From Blastobasis lacticolella (lineage: Eukaryota > Arthropoda > Insecta > Lepidoptera > Blastobasidae): a DNA stretch of 64,000 bases. The position numbers and the translations under genes were made by a program. The notes under the pieces were generated by a model. The model was given only the letters and a program-made list of their open reading frames with translations. It was not told the origin of the DNA and ran no database searches. The DNA lies in NCBI GenBank assembly GCA_905147135.1, contig LR990049.1:18059428-18123427 (forward strand). The letters run 5' to 3'. Below, in pieces: positions 1-10,786 of the stretch; positions within the stretch are counted from its first letter, which is position 1; every line of letters begins with the position of its first letter.

Positions 1-1124
1 ATCGTCTTGTATTCAAGTCTTTAAATAATACTTACCGCTCAACACGAATCCGTCCAAGACTCGAACCCCTCGATATAACAGAGCAACATGCCCGCAATTT
101 GCATCCACAAAACCCACCGTACTTCAGAACTTGATAACTACATCCCTTGATCGCCGAGGATCTCCGAAACGTATTACGGTCGCACCAATCATTTATTCTA
201 TTTATCCAGAGCATAAACTTGGGACAGAGCCTCCGCCTTGGTAAATATGTATGTGGTGGTAATTCGCTGCCTCCGGAAATCTGGGGAACGGCCAATCGTG
301 GACGCGTCGAAACAAGCGACAGTGATGGATTACTACGGTCAAGATGGCGAATGCAAAGCGTTTGAGACAAAATTCGCTCAGTTTCGTTTACCTTTACCTG
401 CTTTATAAAGTAGATTAGGTTGTTTGGATATTTATCTATTGGAGTTGTTAGTATTCATTGAATCGCTACGGCTTTTGGAATAGTTACGCTAGGTTCTGTT
501 TAACTTTTACTGGCGCTGAATTCTGGATTAAGTCAATTGTGTTTGTGGGCCAAAATTTGACGCACTTGCCAAGAGTGGAGATTATAGCAATGCCTTTCAT
601 AATACGAGTATGGAGGAGGTTCAAATCTAGGTTTAAGGATGGATGATGCATGTTACGGCCTTATGGGACCACTGTACAAGTATTTTTTATTGCCAAGAGG
701 GGCATATGGTCCGACCGCCCATCTGATGGAAAGTGGCAACTATCGACCAGGACACCTGCAACCTAAGGGGAATGGATGCGGTGCCGGCCTTTGAGGTACC
801 CGTGGAAATGCCTTTTGAAAAATCCAATATTGTAGTGCAAGGGAAAGATTTTACGAGGGAGCTCATTCAATATCACGTGCGCGATAAAAAGGTAAAATAT
901 AAGAACAAGAATATAAAATGAACTTTTGAACCATAGTTTAAATAATACTGCAAACTGCAATATCCAAGACTGTGGTTAGCGCGTCTTTATGAAAGCTATA
1001 AACTCAACTTCCAGCTTTAAATAAGATTAACAATGAAGTTTATACCACAACGAAGTCTTCGTCGAATTTGGAACTTAAGCACGTACGATGTTACCACAAG
1101 ACGTGTTCTAAGTTATGACAGAAA

Positions 1125-1300
1125 ATCTGGCTGGTCTGGGTGTTATAGGTATAATAAGTAGGTACTTGAAAACATATAGTTTATTATATGAGTTTATCAG
1201 TTCTCTGGCACCTATAACGCAAGGTTTGCTTACTCTGGGGCTAGATATGCGCTGTGTGAATCCAAGCATATTTTTATTATTTTACACAGATATCATGTAT
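1125..1300 (+). mobile_element. SINE B, headless
   Basis: Body only, from GGTCTGGGTGTTATAGGTAT to GGGGCTAGATATGCGCTGTG. The tRNA-like head is missing. Confidence 0.6.
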
Positions 1301-1544
1301 AATAACCTAACCGACAGAAACATGTCGGAATTTTCCCCTACCCAAGTTATAAATAGGTAATCAAATATTTTCAAAACTACTGGGCCGATTTTAAAGAAAG
1401 AAAACTAAGAACCGTCTCGATTAAACTGACTTTCAAATAGAGGAAACCGCATCGAGAACGGTCCATCCGATCGGGAGTTGCGATGCCAGAGACAGACACA
1501 TACCTACCGCCAGACATACACAGACACACACGTCATTCATTTTT

Positions 1545-1735
1545 TTTATGTCATACGGTAGGCAAACAGGCAAGTGGGCCACCTGATGGAAAGTGGTCAC
1601 CACTGCCTATAGACATTAGCAACACGAATAGTATCGCCAATGCGTTGCCCAGCTGTATCACACGTTGCTCTGGCAGCAAAAAGGCAAATGCCCCGCCACT
1701 GCCAAAGCCACGGCCTTACTAACCGGCAGAAACAC
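1545..1735 (+). mobile_element. Repeat family C copy
   Basis: Starts TTATGTCATACGGTAGGCAA, contains GCCACCTGATGGAAAGTGG and ends near GCCAAAGCCACGG. No tRNA-like head, so possibly a LINE 3' end; family not assigned. Confidence 0.6.
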
Positions 1736-2219
1736 AATACTAATTAAAAGAGTATTGTTTAGCTGCGGTATTCTGTAAGGTGGAGGTACTTCCCCAGTCG
1801 GGCGGCTCCAATTCGAACGAGATACCCCGCTATGCCCTACCTCTCCTAAATGTAATATACATCTTATTTCGCCGAGGCTTAATTGATGCAGAATCACAGG
1901 TGTGTTGTCACTGTGAGGGCTAAATTGGTGCATCTGGTGCTACCTTACATTTCAAACCGGAACACAAGGACGCAAGCGTGTTTGGCGGCAGAAATGGAAA
2001 CTGCGATGACACCTATAATGGCGGACTCCTTAATCTTAGAGTCCTACATAAGATTTATGGATTTACTGAGTCACTGTAACCAAAACACCTATTAGACACT
2101 ACATCCCATCGTAGTCCGTAAAAATACAGCTACCTAAAGGTTGCCCTGTTTGAACTAAACATCATGTTGTCAACCTCAGTAACTTTCTAAAATATATTAG
2201 CATTATTTATAATAATAAA

Positions 2220-2478
2220 TCGGCCGTGTGGTATCCGGCAGAGAAGAATAGCACTCTCCCTTGCATTCGTGGGTGTCATACAATGCGACTAATGCTTTCG
2301 TGCAAAATATATAGAGTCTTTGTAGACTGGAAAATAGCCAGCAGCGTTTTTCATTGTTATATTTTTATAACACTGCGATCTCGAACCCTCCGGGCCAAGC
2401 GTGGAGATTATGGCAATAACCTCCCCTTTCGTGGGGAAGCCCTAAGTCCTGCACTGGATTATAATGAGGTGTGATATC
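2220..2478 (+). mobile_element. GATGAT-tailed LINE 3' end (family D)
   Basis: Starts GGCCGTGTGGTATCCGGCAG, contains the family core GCCAAGCGTGGAGATTATGG and ends near GGTGTGATATCATC. Family D is shared by at least ten places here; a GAT-repeat tail and variable 5' ends suggest a non-LTR retrotransposon end or a derived SINE. The tail runs into a hairpin palindrome. Confidence 0.7.
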
Positions 2479-2497
2479 ATCATATCACACCTCATTA
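2462..2497. repeat. Perfect 16-bp hairpin at a LINE tail
   Basis: Arms 2462-2477 and 2482-2497 with a 4-nt loop; the left arm is the last part of a family D copy. Confidence 0.85.
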
Positions 2498-2851
2498 GTT
2501 TTAGTAATATCATCATATTAAAATAGGTAATAAATATGACTATTATATTACATGATATGAAAAAGAAGAAAACAAGGAAATTTTAAAATAAGTACTTACT
2601 CTTAGTTTTAATCATATTACTAACAATATAATAATATAGGTTTTGTATACGTAGTAAAAACATGTAAAGTTATTGCCTGAAATGAACGTTCTGTTATTAT
2701 TCTCTTCTTTTTATTAATTTAATATTATTACACTATAAATATAAAATATACACATTATAAAAAACCTAAAACTATGTAACCTAAACTAAAACTAAACTTT
2801 ATTATTATTTTGATTTAGATCACTATATTGGTGTCGTAACCATAAAATCCC

Positions 2852-2904
2852 ATTTGCATTACCATGATAGTTCGCGGGCTGCGAACTATCATGGTAATGC
2901 AAAT
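2852..2904. repeat. Perfect 24-bp snap-back palindrome
   Basis: Arms 2852-2875 and 2881-2904 are exact reverse complements with a 5-nt loop. Confidence 0.9.
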
Positions 2905-3174
2905 AATATCGTAACTTTAAGTTTTATTTTATATGAGTACTCTTGTCTGCAACTTCGATGATGGCGGTACATAAACTCCAGCTGAAAATAACTTATAATA
3001 AGATTTGCATAATTTGAAAATTTTAACAAGTCTCCGTTTATGGGCGTGTTTATGACATTCTTTATGATGAAAAAGTTGTTAACTCTGAATAAAGATAACT
3101 AAGATACATCTTAAATGTTCGTGCGAGAGACATGCACCTGCCTTGAGTTCGGGTGAAGCTTTCGAATTATAATA

Positions 3175-3485
3175 ATAATCATCTTGGCGTCAATATACTA
3201 GTCGTGCTTTCGAGCACGAAGGCTTGGGGTCTGCCTTGCCCATGATCCAATATTTGGCAGATCAGCTAATTACCGTAGAGCGACTTCCATCGGTCGTCTG
3301 TGACCCTGTTGACAGGGAAACCTGACCAGATTCGGATCATGGTTACACCTGAATGTGCAGATTTCATAATCACGTTTTCATTTACCGTAAGAACGTCTAA
3401 CGTTAGTGTTCAGCAATGTAGATAACTCAGAAAAGGTAATTGGTACATTGTGGCACTGGGAATTGACCGGGTATGTATCTAGTCT
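3175..3485 (-). mobile_element. SINE A copy, tRNA head damaged
   Basis: Matches the SINE A body (CATCTTGGCGT...CCATGATCC...CCGTAAGA...AATTGGTACATTG) but loses the family at the tRNA-like head. Antisense to the receptor gene. Confidence 0.6.
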
Positions 3486-3749
3486 AGTCATTAAAGAAAG
3501 AAACAAGAAAGAAGAAAAAGAGACATTTATTACACATAGGGCACCACGACACAATAGTAAGCTACCGACGTTCATATACACACTATAATACACACAGTAG
3601 AAGGTAAATGTGCCCATCGGCTAGTTTAGGCTCCGTATTTACTAGATAAATGGATATCCGGTTACTATCCGGTATCCAGCCTATTCGGGCTTAATTTACT
3701 ATCCGACCGGATACCGGATAGTTAAACAATTATAAAAAGACCATAAAAG

Positions 3750-3995
3750 TCTACGACGACCTGAATGGTTCAGTGGTCGACATGCTACGGAAGAGCTTCC
3801 GGATCCGATTCCCGGCCGGACAAATTGAAATGATAAATTTTAAGCTCCGTTACGGGTCTGGGTGTTATATGTATAATAAGTATGTATTTCAAGTATTTAA
3901 GTAGTTAATCAATTGTCTAGCACTCATAACACATCAAGCTTTGCTTACTTTGGGGCTAGATGGCGCAGTGTGAGTTGTCTAAGCATATTAAAAAA
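3750..3995 (+). mobile_element. SINE B, tRNA-headed
   Basis: Head GACGACCTGAATGGTTCAGT (A-box-like), then a decayed B-box and CGGCCGGACAAATTGAAATG, then the body ending GGCTAGATGGCGCAGTGTGA. Confidence 0.7.
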
Positions 3996-4784
3996 AAAAC
4001 GTGATTTTGCTCATCATAAAAAGTTGTCTCAAAAACCATAAATATTAATCAAACACTGTTGATTATGTGCCTACTCCAGTCGTATCGTTTTGTTGCTAGG
4101 TTAGCAAAATGATTAATATCTAATTTCCAACGTGATATTTCCTCCATTTCTCTATATTCTGAGCAGTAGCGGCGTCAATAACCAGGCGGCATGTGGAATC
4201 TTCCGCGGCGACGCGTCGCCTTCGGCAAATCTAGGGTACTTGCACCATGGTGGTCTTTGGGGCGACGAAACACATACGCATACCATTTCATTCAGCGTTC
4301 CTTAACTTTCTCGGGGCTTTTCTGTGACTTTGTAACTTCCACGAAAGAGGACATTGTGTACTTTGTCCAACCGGGAGCTATTGTGTAAGCCCGCATTTCG
4401 AAACTACGAATCCGACCGAGGTCGAATTATTCAATTCAACGTTCAAATGAATCACATGCATTTGAAATCACGTAAACACATGAACTGGTCTATTTTTAAA
4501 TATCTGGCCGCCGGAAATCCGGGTTTCCGGATTGAAAGCCGTCCAGCTTTGGTCGGATATCCAGCATCCGGTTACCTCTAATATTATCATTCAAACGTCA
4601 TATTCGAACGGTGCAGTCTATAAGGCGATAACGTATAATCGATTTAATAGTTTCAATTATTGCAGCGGAACTTTGTTAGCAACTGAACCCATGATACGTA
4701 AACGCAAAAGTAACAATTTCAATAATTGAAATCAGAGAATGGTTAGCAACAGAGTTACGTAATTAGCCTACAGATCTAGCGAAT

Positions 4785-5040
4785 GCGCCGTTGCAGCAAC
4801 GGGTTGCGCGTGAGCTGCACTTCTTAAACTGTTCCGTATAGTGATATGCAACGCGTCGCTCGCACGCTGTTGCAGCAACAGTTCGCGCGCGGCGCCCATC
4901 GCGAGATTTGCGCGCACCCTAATGTGCATTCAAAACAACCAATACGCCTGGTCACATATGTTACGAAACAGACTGTACGTCCGCGCCCCCGCATTACGAA
5001 CGACTCCCTAACAGCCCGTTTTAGAACAGTGGGTGGCAAT
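4785..5040. promoter_or_regulatory. CpG-rich island, possible promoter or regulatory region
   Basis: A GC- and CpG-rich block in AT-rich surroundings (GTTCGCGCGCGGCGCCCATC and neighbours). It contains the 11-bp palindrome GTTGCAGCAAC twice (4790-4800 and 4869-4879). No gene start is proven; function is inference. Confidence 0.3.
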
Positions 5041-5234
5041 CAAAAGCTATTTTGGTTATTGTTTCTAAGCTTTCCATTATTAGGCTTGCTCAAATGCAAA
5101 TTACTGAATGGAGGCTAACGTGTTGCGAAAATACGTTTTGGAAACAAAGCTGTGTTCATTGTTAAGCCAAATTTGATTTATGGTGTTTTGCTTGCCATGA
5201 CTAATCTGTTTATATGTATATATTTGTGATTATG

Positions 5235-5325
5235 CCAGAGTTTTGCGCTCTAATGTTTAGTGGTTTCTTAAGCGAGAGGTACCGGATTCGATCCCCAGTG
5301 CTGCCATGTAGCCATGACTTTTTCT
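5235..5325 (+). mobile_element. tRNA-head fragment of a SINE
   Basis: TTAAGCGAGAGGTACCGGAT followed by TCGATCCCCAGTGCTGCCAT, the tRNA-like head of a SINE A relative. Not a functional tRNA: the acceptor stem and A-box do not fit. Confidence 0.5.
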
Positions 5326-5720
5326 AAGTTAGTTATAATCTGTCCAAACTGACTTGTCCTGTTTGGTTCAGGAAATTATGTATTTAAATGGATAATGTGC
5401 AGCAGTATTCGTTGAAATTCACATTCTATGTATTTCTTGTGTAATTCAAGATATTTAGACATAGAGATAGACATAGACATTATTTATTTTGACATCACAA
5501 TACTCATAATACAAAACTCATGGAGCAAGTTACATTTGTATATCTAAATTTTATAAATAATAATTATTATATTATATTATAATAAATATTATATTTTATT
5601 AATTGTATTTATACATAATACACGTAGCGTGATTGATTCAGCAAGTCTTGATTTTGGACATTGTTTGTTCACCAAATAAGACAAGTCAGTTTAAACAGAT
5701 CATACATTAGTTGTAGCCCC

Positions 5721-5840
5721 TGTCCTGATTGGCAATGCTCGGTCGACCATGGTCGTACGACGGGCGGTTTTGAGGTCTCCTATTGGTCGGGCGACGTCCG
5801 TCGTACGACCATTGTCGCACGACCGTTCTCAATTAGGACA
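5721..5840. mobile_element. Short palindromic MITE
   Basis: 120 bp. The ends TGTCCTGATTGGC and CTCAATTAGGACA pair, and an inner block TGGTCGTACGACGG (left) / CCGTCGTACGACCA (right) pairs perfectly, giving about 42-bp arms. Confidence 0.7.
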
Positions 5841-6071
5841 ACGCCGTAGTATTTCTTCAGAGTAACAGGTACCTTCAGACGGCTATGTTTACAATAGAAC
5901 AAAGTTACAAACGTAACAGAATAATGTATGAAGGCTAAATGGAAGTGCTTGAGGAAGGGCATAACTTTTGGATTAGTTTTAACAAGCGCCTTGTTGGTGC
6001 TTCCGCTGGAAGTTATAACTGGAAACCGCCAACATACCTTTATTAAATTGAAAGTTTACATAGATATAAAT

Positions 6072-6350
6072 ATTGACGACCTGAGTGGTTCAGTTCATCT
6101 GAAACACAGAGGTCCCAATTCTGAGGTTCGATTCGCGGCCGGGCAAAAATTGAAATGATTAATTTAAATTTTTGATAAGTCCACTTTGCATCAGGTGCCC
6201 CGCTTGCCTGTTTGTCTATCAAATGACATTTTAAAGAATAGAAGTGTCTAATTAATGTGTCTATTAGCAAGTGAATTAAAAAAAAAAAAAGATTTATAGC
6301 ACCATAACACAAGCTTTGCTTACTTTGGGGCTAGATGGCGCTTTCTTATT
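6072..6350 (+). mobile_element. SINE B interrupted by other repeat sequence
   Basis: Head and first body part at 6072-6175 and 3' end at 6300-6350. Between them lies an antisense scrap of family C (about 6178-6225) and an A run. Confidence 0.6.
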
Positions 6351-6702
6351 TAATTGTCCATGCATAGTAAGTAATAACTCTTTATTGCACACACAAAAAA
6401 TATGCATAATAGTAAAAACAAACAATTTATATGCGCATAAAGTCGGTATTATTATTTATTAACAACAGTCGGATCCCAAGACTGATCAACCAGTCAGAGG
6501 CTCCAGTAGAACACTACTGCTTTACTCCGCCTCAATCTTGCTTCGACAACTGTATTAGTAGCCACACTTAAGCTCTGCACTGCTAAAGTTCGACTAGTCT
6601 CAAAGTACAAAACGGTCCCTTATTCTGTTTCCGGACTTTGTGAGCGTTGCTTAAACGTAAGCACGCCGCCACTGTGCTGCTTCTATAAAAATATACTTAG
6701 GC

Positions 6703-6735
6703 AGAATTTTAATACAACTCTTGTATTAAAATTCT
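6703..6735. repeat. Perfect 15-bp hairpin, 3-nt loop
   Basis: AGAATTTTAATACAA, loop CTC, exact reverse complement. Confidence 0.85.
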
Positions 6736-7319
6736 CTTGCGACAAAAACATATTCCTAATCTCTTTTAAACTCTGTGGCATACAACGGTAAGGTATCATC
6801 ATCATCCGAGCGCTACACACCGGCAGAAGCCTGGGTCCGCTTTCCTTCTTTTTTTTTCCACTATGCCCAATTGTCGACACCCTCACGTCGTAAGACGTTG
6901 GCTCTCGCGTCCGACTCGGCGACGTCAGCCCATTGTTTCCGCGATCCCTTTTCTAATATCTGCAGGTTGAGGCTTCTATGGTACTTATTGGATAGGGCTT
7001 TTCATAATCTGGGGGAATTTTGGACGAAATAAGAGTTTGATATTGTAAATTATAAACTGACATTCATATTATTATTTAATTGACAAATTAATTTGAATTT
7101 GACATTTTTGATTTATTACGTATTTTGACATTGCATATTTTGATTTATTTCCAAGTTTTATTTGTTATTGTTTTAAAAGGATGTGAATTTTACTTTTTAT
7201 TTATTGCTACTTAAAATATTGTATGTCCGAAATGGGCAAACTGTTGAGACTCACAAATATAATCTGTAATACCTAAATGTACCTACACAGTTCAACAATA
7301 AAGTTATTCTTTTCTATTC

Positions 7320-7475
7320 TTATACAATACGTGACCAAACCAGCGCAGCAATCTTCGATCTTATCAACGATGTCTCATACGCCAAGTCTGCCACGGATGT
7401 ACTCATTACGCCCTCAATCAAATTGCGTAACGCCACACACCCAGCGCAGCATTTCCATTTCGTTGGTTACAGGCT
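7320..7475 (-). mobile_element. Decayed RTE-like LINE fragment
   Basis: Read on the minus strand from 7475 it gives a frameshifted version of the conserved M-L-R-W-x-C-G-V-T...R-N-E-Y-I-R-G...V-x-D-I-x-D-K segment that precedes W-Y-G-H-V in RTE-type elements. Several stops. Recognition by eye only. Confidence 0.5.
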
Positions 7476-7748
7476 ATGAGCGTCTCAAATAGCAAACGAA
7501 AAATTCAAAATCAAAACAAGGAAGACAGACGCAAAATACATCTAATTCAATACCGTGTCGCAACAGAATCAATAAGCTTTTATGCGTATTGGGTTGCCTC
7601 GGGCGACATTTACAAATTGTTTCACACACTTGCTCCCTTGTGTTATTTGTCTCTGCGTTCAAGTCGGTCACGACTCACGATAAAGTGCTTGGTGTTTTAG
7701 GTCACGTAGCAAAACTCCTAAAGACGATTCACATACGATCTTTAGACC

Positions 7749-7783
7749 TTATTTCGAAGAATATTAAATGTTCTTCGAAATAA
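7749..7783. repeat. Perfect 13-bp hairpin, 9-nt loop
   Basis: TTATTTCGAAGAA and its reverse complement around TATTAAATG. Confidence 0.8.
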
Positions 7784-8157
7784 CGTCAGGTTACGTCAGG
7801 ATGTTATAAATTCATATACCTACAGCAAGTATAATACACAGTATAAATTCATTTACAGTAATATAATACTCGGACTAAATGTATATCAGATATGCAAAAA
7901 TTAACTCCAGTGTTTAGTATTAATAAAGAGATAAAACAAATTACATTAAATTTCAAAACCAAACAAGTTTTGTTTTCATAACACTTCTCATCATCATCAG
8001 TATTTGATATTACCATTATCATTGAGAAACTCATTCTCACAGTAAAAGCATTTCTAAGTCAGTATCGCAATATCGCAATCTAGACAAAAACTACCTATTC
8101 GAATTCGATAGCAACCGATGTCACGCACCGTGTCCGCCCGGCGTAACCCTACTTTAC

Positions 8158-8247
8158 GTAGCACGGTGTAGCGCGACGTAGCACGTTGTAGCACGACATA
8201 GCGCTTCGTAGCGCTTCGTAGCGAGACACAGCGTGGCGTAGTGGTAC
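8158..8247. repeat. 10-bp tandem repeat (minisatellite)
   Basis: Nine units of a decanucleotide with consensus CGTAGCGCNN or TGTAGCACNN, strictly in 10-base phase. Confidence 0.8.
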
Positions 8248-9863
8248 CGCATTGCATGATTTCTCAAAATTGGTGCAGCCTTTGGAAATACATAACCCCA
8301 TTGTAGTTATCCCCATGGTGGTAACAACGTGCTGCAAAAGAAATCTTCTTACCATTGTCCTTAGTAGACTTATTTGATATGATTTAGGCCCAAATTCGTC
8401 TCTTTTGAAGTACATCGTGCGATATGGGCTTCATTTAGCGGCTTAAATCTGGCAGATTACAAGGATTAGGCTTAAACATACTATGAGGAGACGTAAAAAT
8501 AAAGAAGCAAATGAAGTGAGTTAGGATCACTGGATAGATTCTGCCTACCCCTATGCGATACGGGCGTGGGTGTGTATTATTATAATGTATTTTTAAACCG
8601 CCTCCGCATTGTGGAGACAATGTTTTTTTAAGACTATCCATTACACAAATACATGGGTATTACACACAGCAACGAGAACCGAATGAATATGTTTTGGGAA
8701 TAAACACGAACAGTGAACTGTTGGCTCGAAATAATAACAATTCCATTGTGTAATTCCAGAATGGCGTGAAGCAAACAAACCAGTTAGATTATCATGTTAT
8801 AAACCATTTATTGGACAGTAAAACAGGGTTTAACTACGGAGTTGTTAATAGATTAATGTCCTTACTTATACGAGTGCCCACTTGTTTGCGTGATTTAACA
8901 CGCCTTTTATTGCTTTGTCTCCTAGTTGTTTATTTATAACACTAGTGTGATTATCTGTGGCTGTGATAAGGGAGGCTTCCGAATTCGTAATTCGAAAGCC
9001 GAAAAGCGAAAGTACTTCGAAAGGGAATACTATTATTTTATTTATTTTATTACCAATGACTTTTGTTGCGGACATTTCAATAATAATAAGATTAATTATG
9101 CTTCAATTATTGCATGCCAGATACTGGTAAAGTTTGAGAAGCGAGTACAAAAATTGTAACATCTACCATGTACCACATTTTACAGCAATAAATCATTCAT
9201 TCATTCATTTCGTTTTGTTTTGTGGTGGTCTCGTTCGATACTGATTGTGGTGGTCTCGTTTGAGACGACTTGCGGCGTTGCTAAACGTAGTGGTGATACC
9301 TTTTCTTTTTGTTTTGAATAGAATAGAATATGTTTATTCCAAGATGTAATACAAAATACATAGTACACAGAGAGGAATAAATTCCTAAATTTACATTCAA
9401 CATGGAAATTATATTGTACTGCGCTAACATTCGGAACCGACTCACCATATTGTTGCTAGTCAGTGAAACTAACAACACTGTTATTCTGTCAGCAACAGAA
9501 TTGCACAACTACAAACAGAAATGTTTAACACGTGTAAAATGTGTCGTGCAACTGCCAAAATTCACTAACATGACATATTAAAAGTAAATGCGTGCGTGCG
9601 TGTAGAGATAAAATAATTAGGTAAAACTAAACACAATACAATTACTATACATATTTTAAATGTATTAAAGTACTATATTATTTTCTCAATAAAGATATGT
9701 CTACTCAACGTCTAAACGTCTAGCATGTAAGTAAGTACTTTATTGCAACAACATAGCCTATGGTTTATCCTTTTCGGATATACAATAGTTAGATATGCTT
9801 ACACTAAACCAACATATAAACAGTTACCTTAATTAGTTAAATAAACTATGATAATGTCCAAAA

Positions 9864-9925
9864 CACCATTTATGTTACTATAACTAAAGGTATGCACCAT
9901 TTATGTTACTATAACTAAAGGTATG
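9864..9925. repeat. 31-bp tandem duplication
   Basis: Two exact consecutive copies of a 31-mer starting CACCATTTATGTTACTATAA. Confidence 0.9.
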
Positions 9926-10054
9926 TAACAACAAGTACATATTTCTGATACGAATTTTTGAAAGTTACCTTTGATTTTAGTCTTACATCCGTATTCACAA
10001 ACAATACTTGTCCAAATAAAGTAGCTTTACTATGCGTTCATAGGCGTAGGAAGA

Positions 10055-10071
10055 GGGGGGGGGGGGGGGGG
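10055..10071. repeat. Poly-G run
   Basis: 17 consecutive G in GGCGTAGGAAGAG context, the start of an inverted-end element (about 10040-10235) whose other end is CCCCCCCTGG...ATACGCCAATG. Confidence 0.8.
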
Positions 10072-10569
10072 TGGGCCGTGTCCACCCCAGAATGGTCTGG
10101 TGCCCACCCCAGGATGTACCGATTTAATCAGGCTGATATGTGTTCACAGACTGTACATTATCAATCGACTTGGCTTAATCGGCCACCTGAGGGGCCAGGC
10201 CCCCCCCTGGAAAATAGCACTAGATACGCCAATGTACGCGTTCGCACAGTGCTAATTTATCTTTGATAACTGAACGCACTGTATTACTGCACTGTGTGTA
10301 CTGTACGGGTCTATGATTAGACAATTTTGCTCATGCTTAGCTATGGATTCATTTTGACGGTCGCATAGTGCCGATTGCCACTCAAGTATAGTCAGTTGCA
10401 CGCGTACTGTGTGACCTCATGCTGACGCTTCTAATATGGGTGTTAGAGCAATGTTAACCTAAGTAAAAATATTATGTATTTATTTATAACTATCGACTCG
10501 TGCTACCAAAATATGACGGTTACCATTATTTTAGTATTTAATTGGTAATCGCTTAGTTTTTATTATTTA

Positions 10570-10660
10570 AGAGCGCCTATGGCATAATGACTAGCGGATA
10601 GACCTCGTAAGCGACAGGTACCTACTGTGTTCGATCCCCAGTGCCGCCATGTACCAGACT
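10570..10660 (+). mobile_element. tRNA-head fragment of a SINE
   Basis: TATGGCATAATGACTAGCGG through GTTCGATCCCCAGTGCCGCC, same subfamily as 5235-5325. Confidence 0.5.
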
Positions 10661-10786
10661 TTTTCTTGAAAAATTCTACGCAAATTGTGTGTGGGGAAAA
10701 GCTAATCCTGAAATTCTGTGATTACTTTTCGTGGTTACATATGCGGTACCCGTAAATCTCAGGACGTGCCCCGTGCACGTTTCGCG

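Noticed and set aside
32..370. 112-codon minus-strand frame and overlapping + frame at 147-365
   Set aside because: No recognisable domain, composition like non-coding DNA, and open on both strands by chance; not called as a gene.
2852..2904. microRNA precursor
   Set aside because: A perfect 24-bp stem with a 5-nt loop is too short and too perfect for a typical pre-miRNA; no flanking stem.
5235..5325. tRNA gene
   Set aside because: Only a B-box-like stretch and partial arm; matches SINE heads elsewhere in the window.
8158..8247. CRISPR-like array
   Set aside because: Units are 10 bp without unique spacers, and the genome is eukaryotic.
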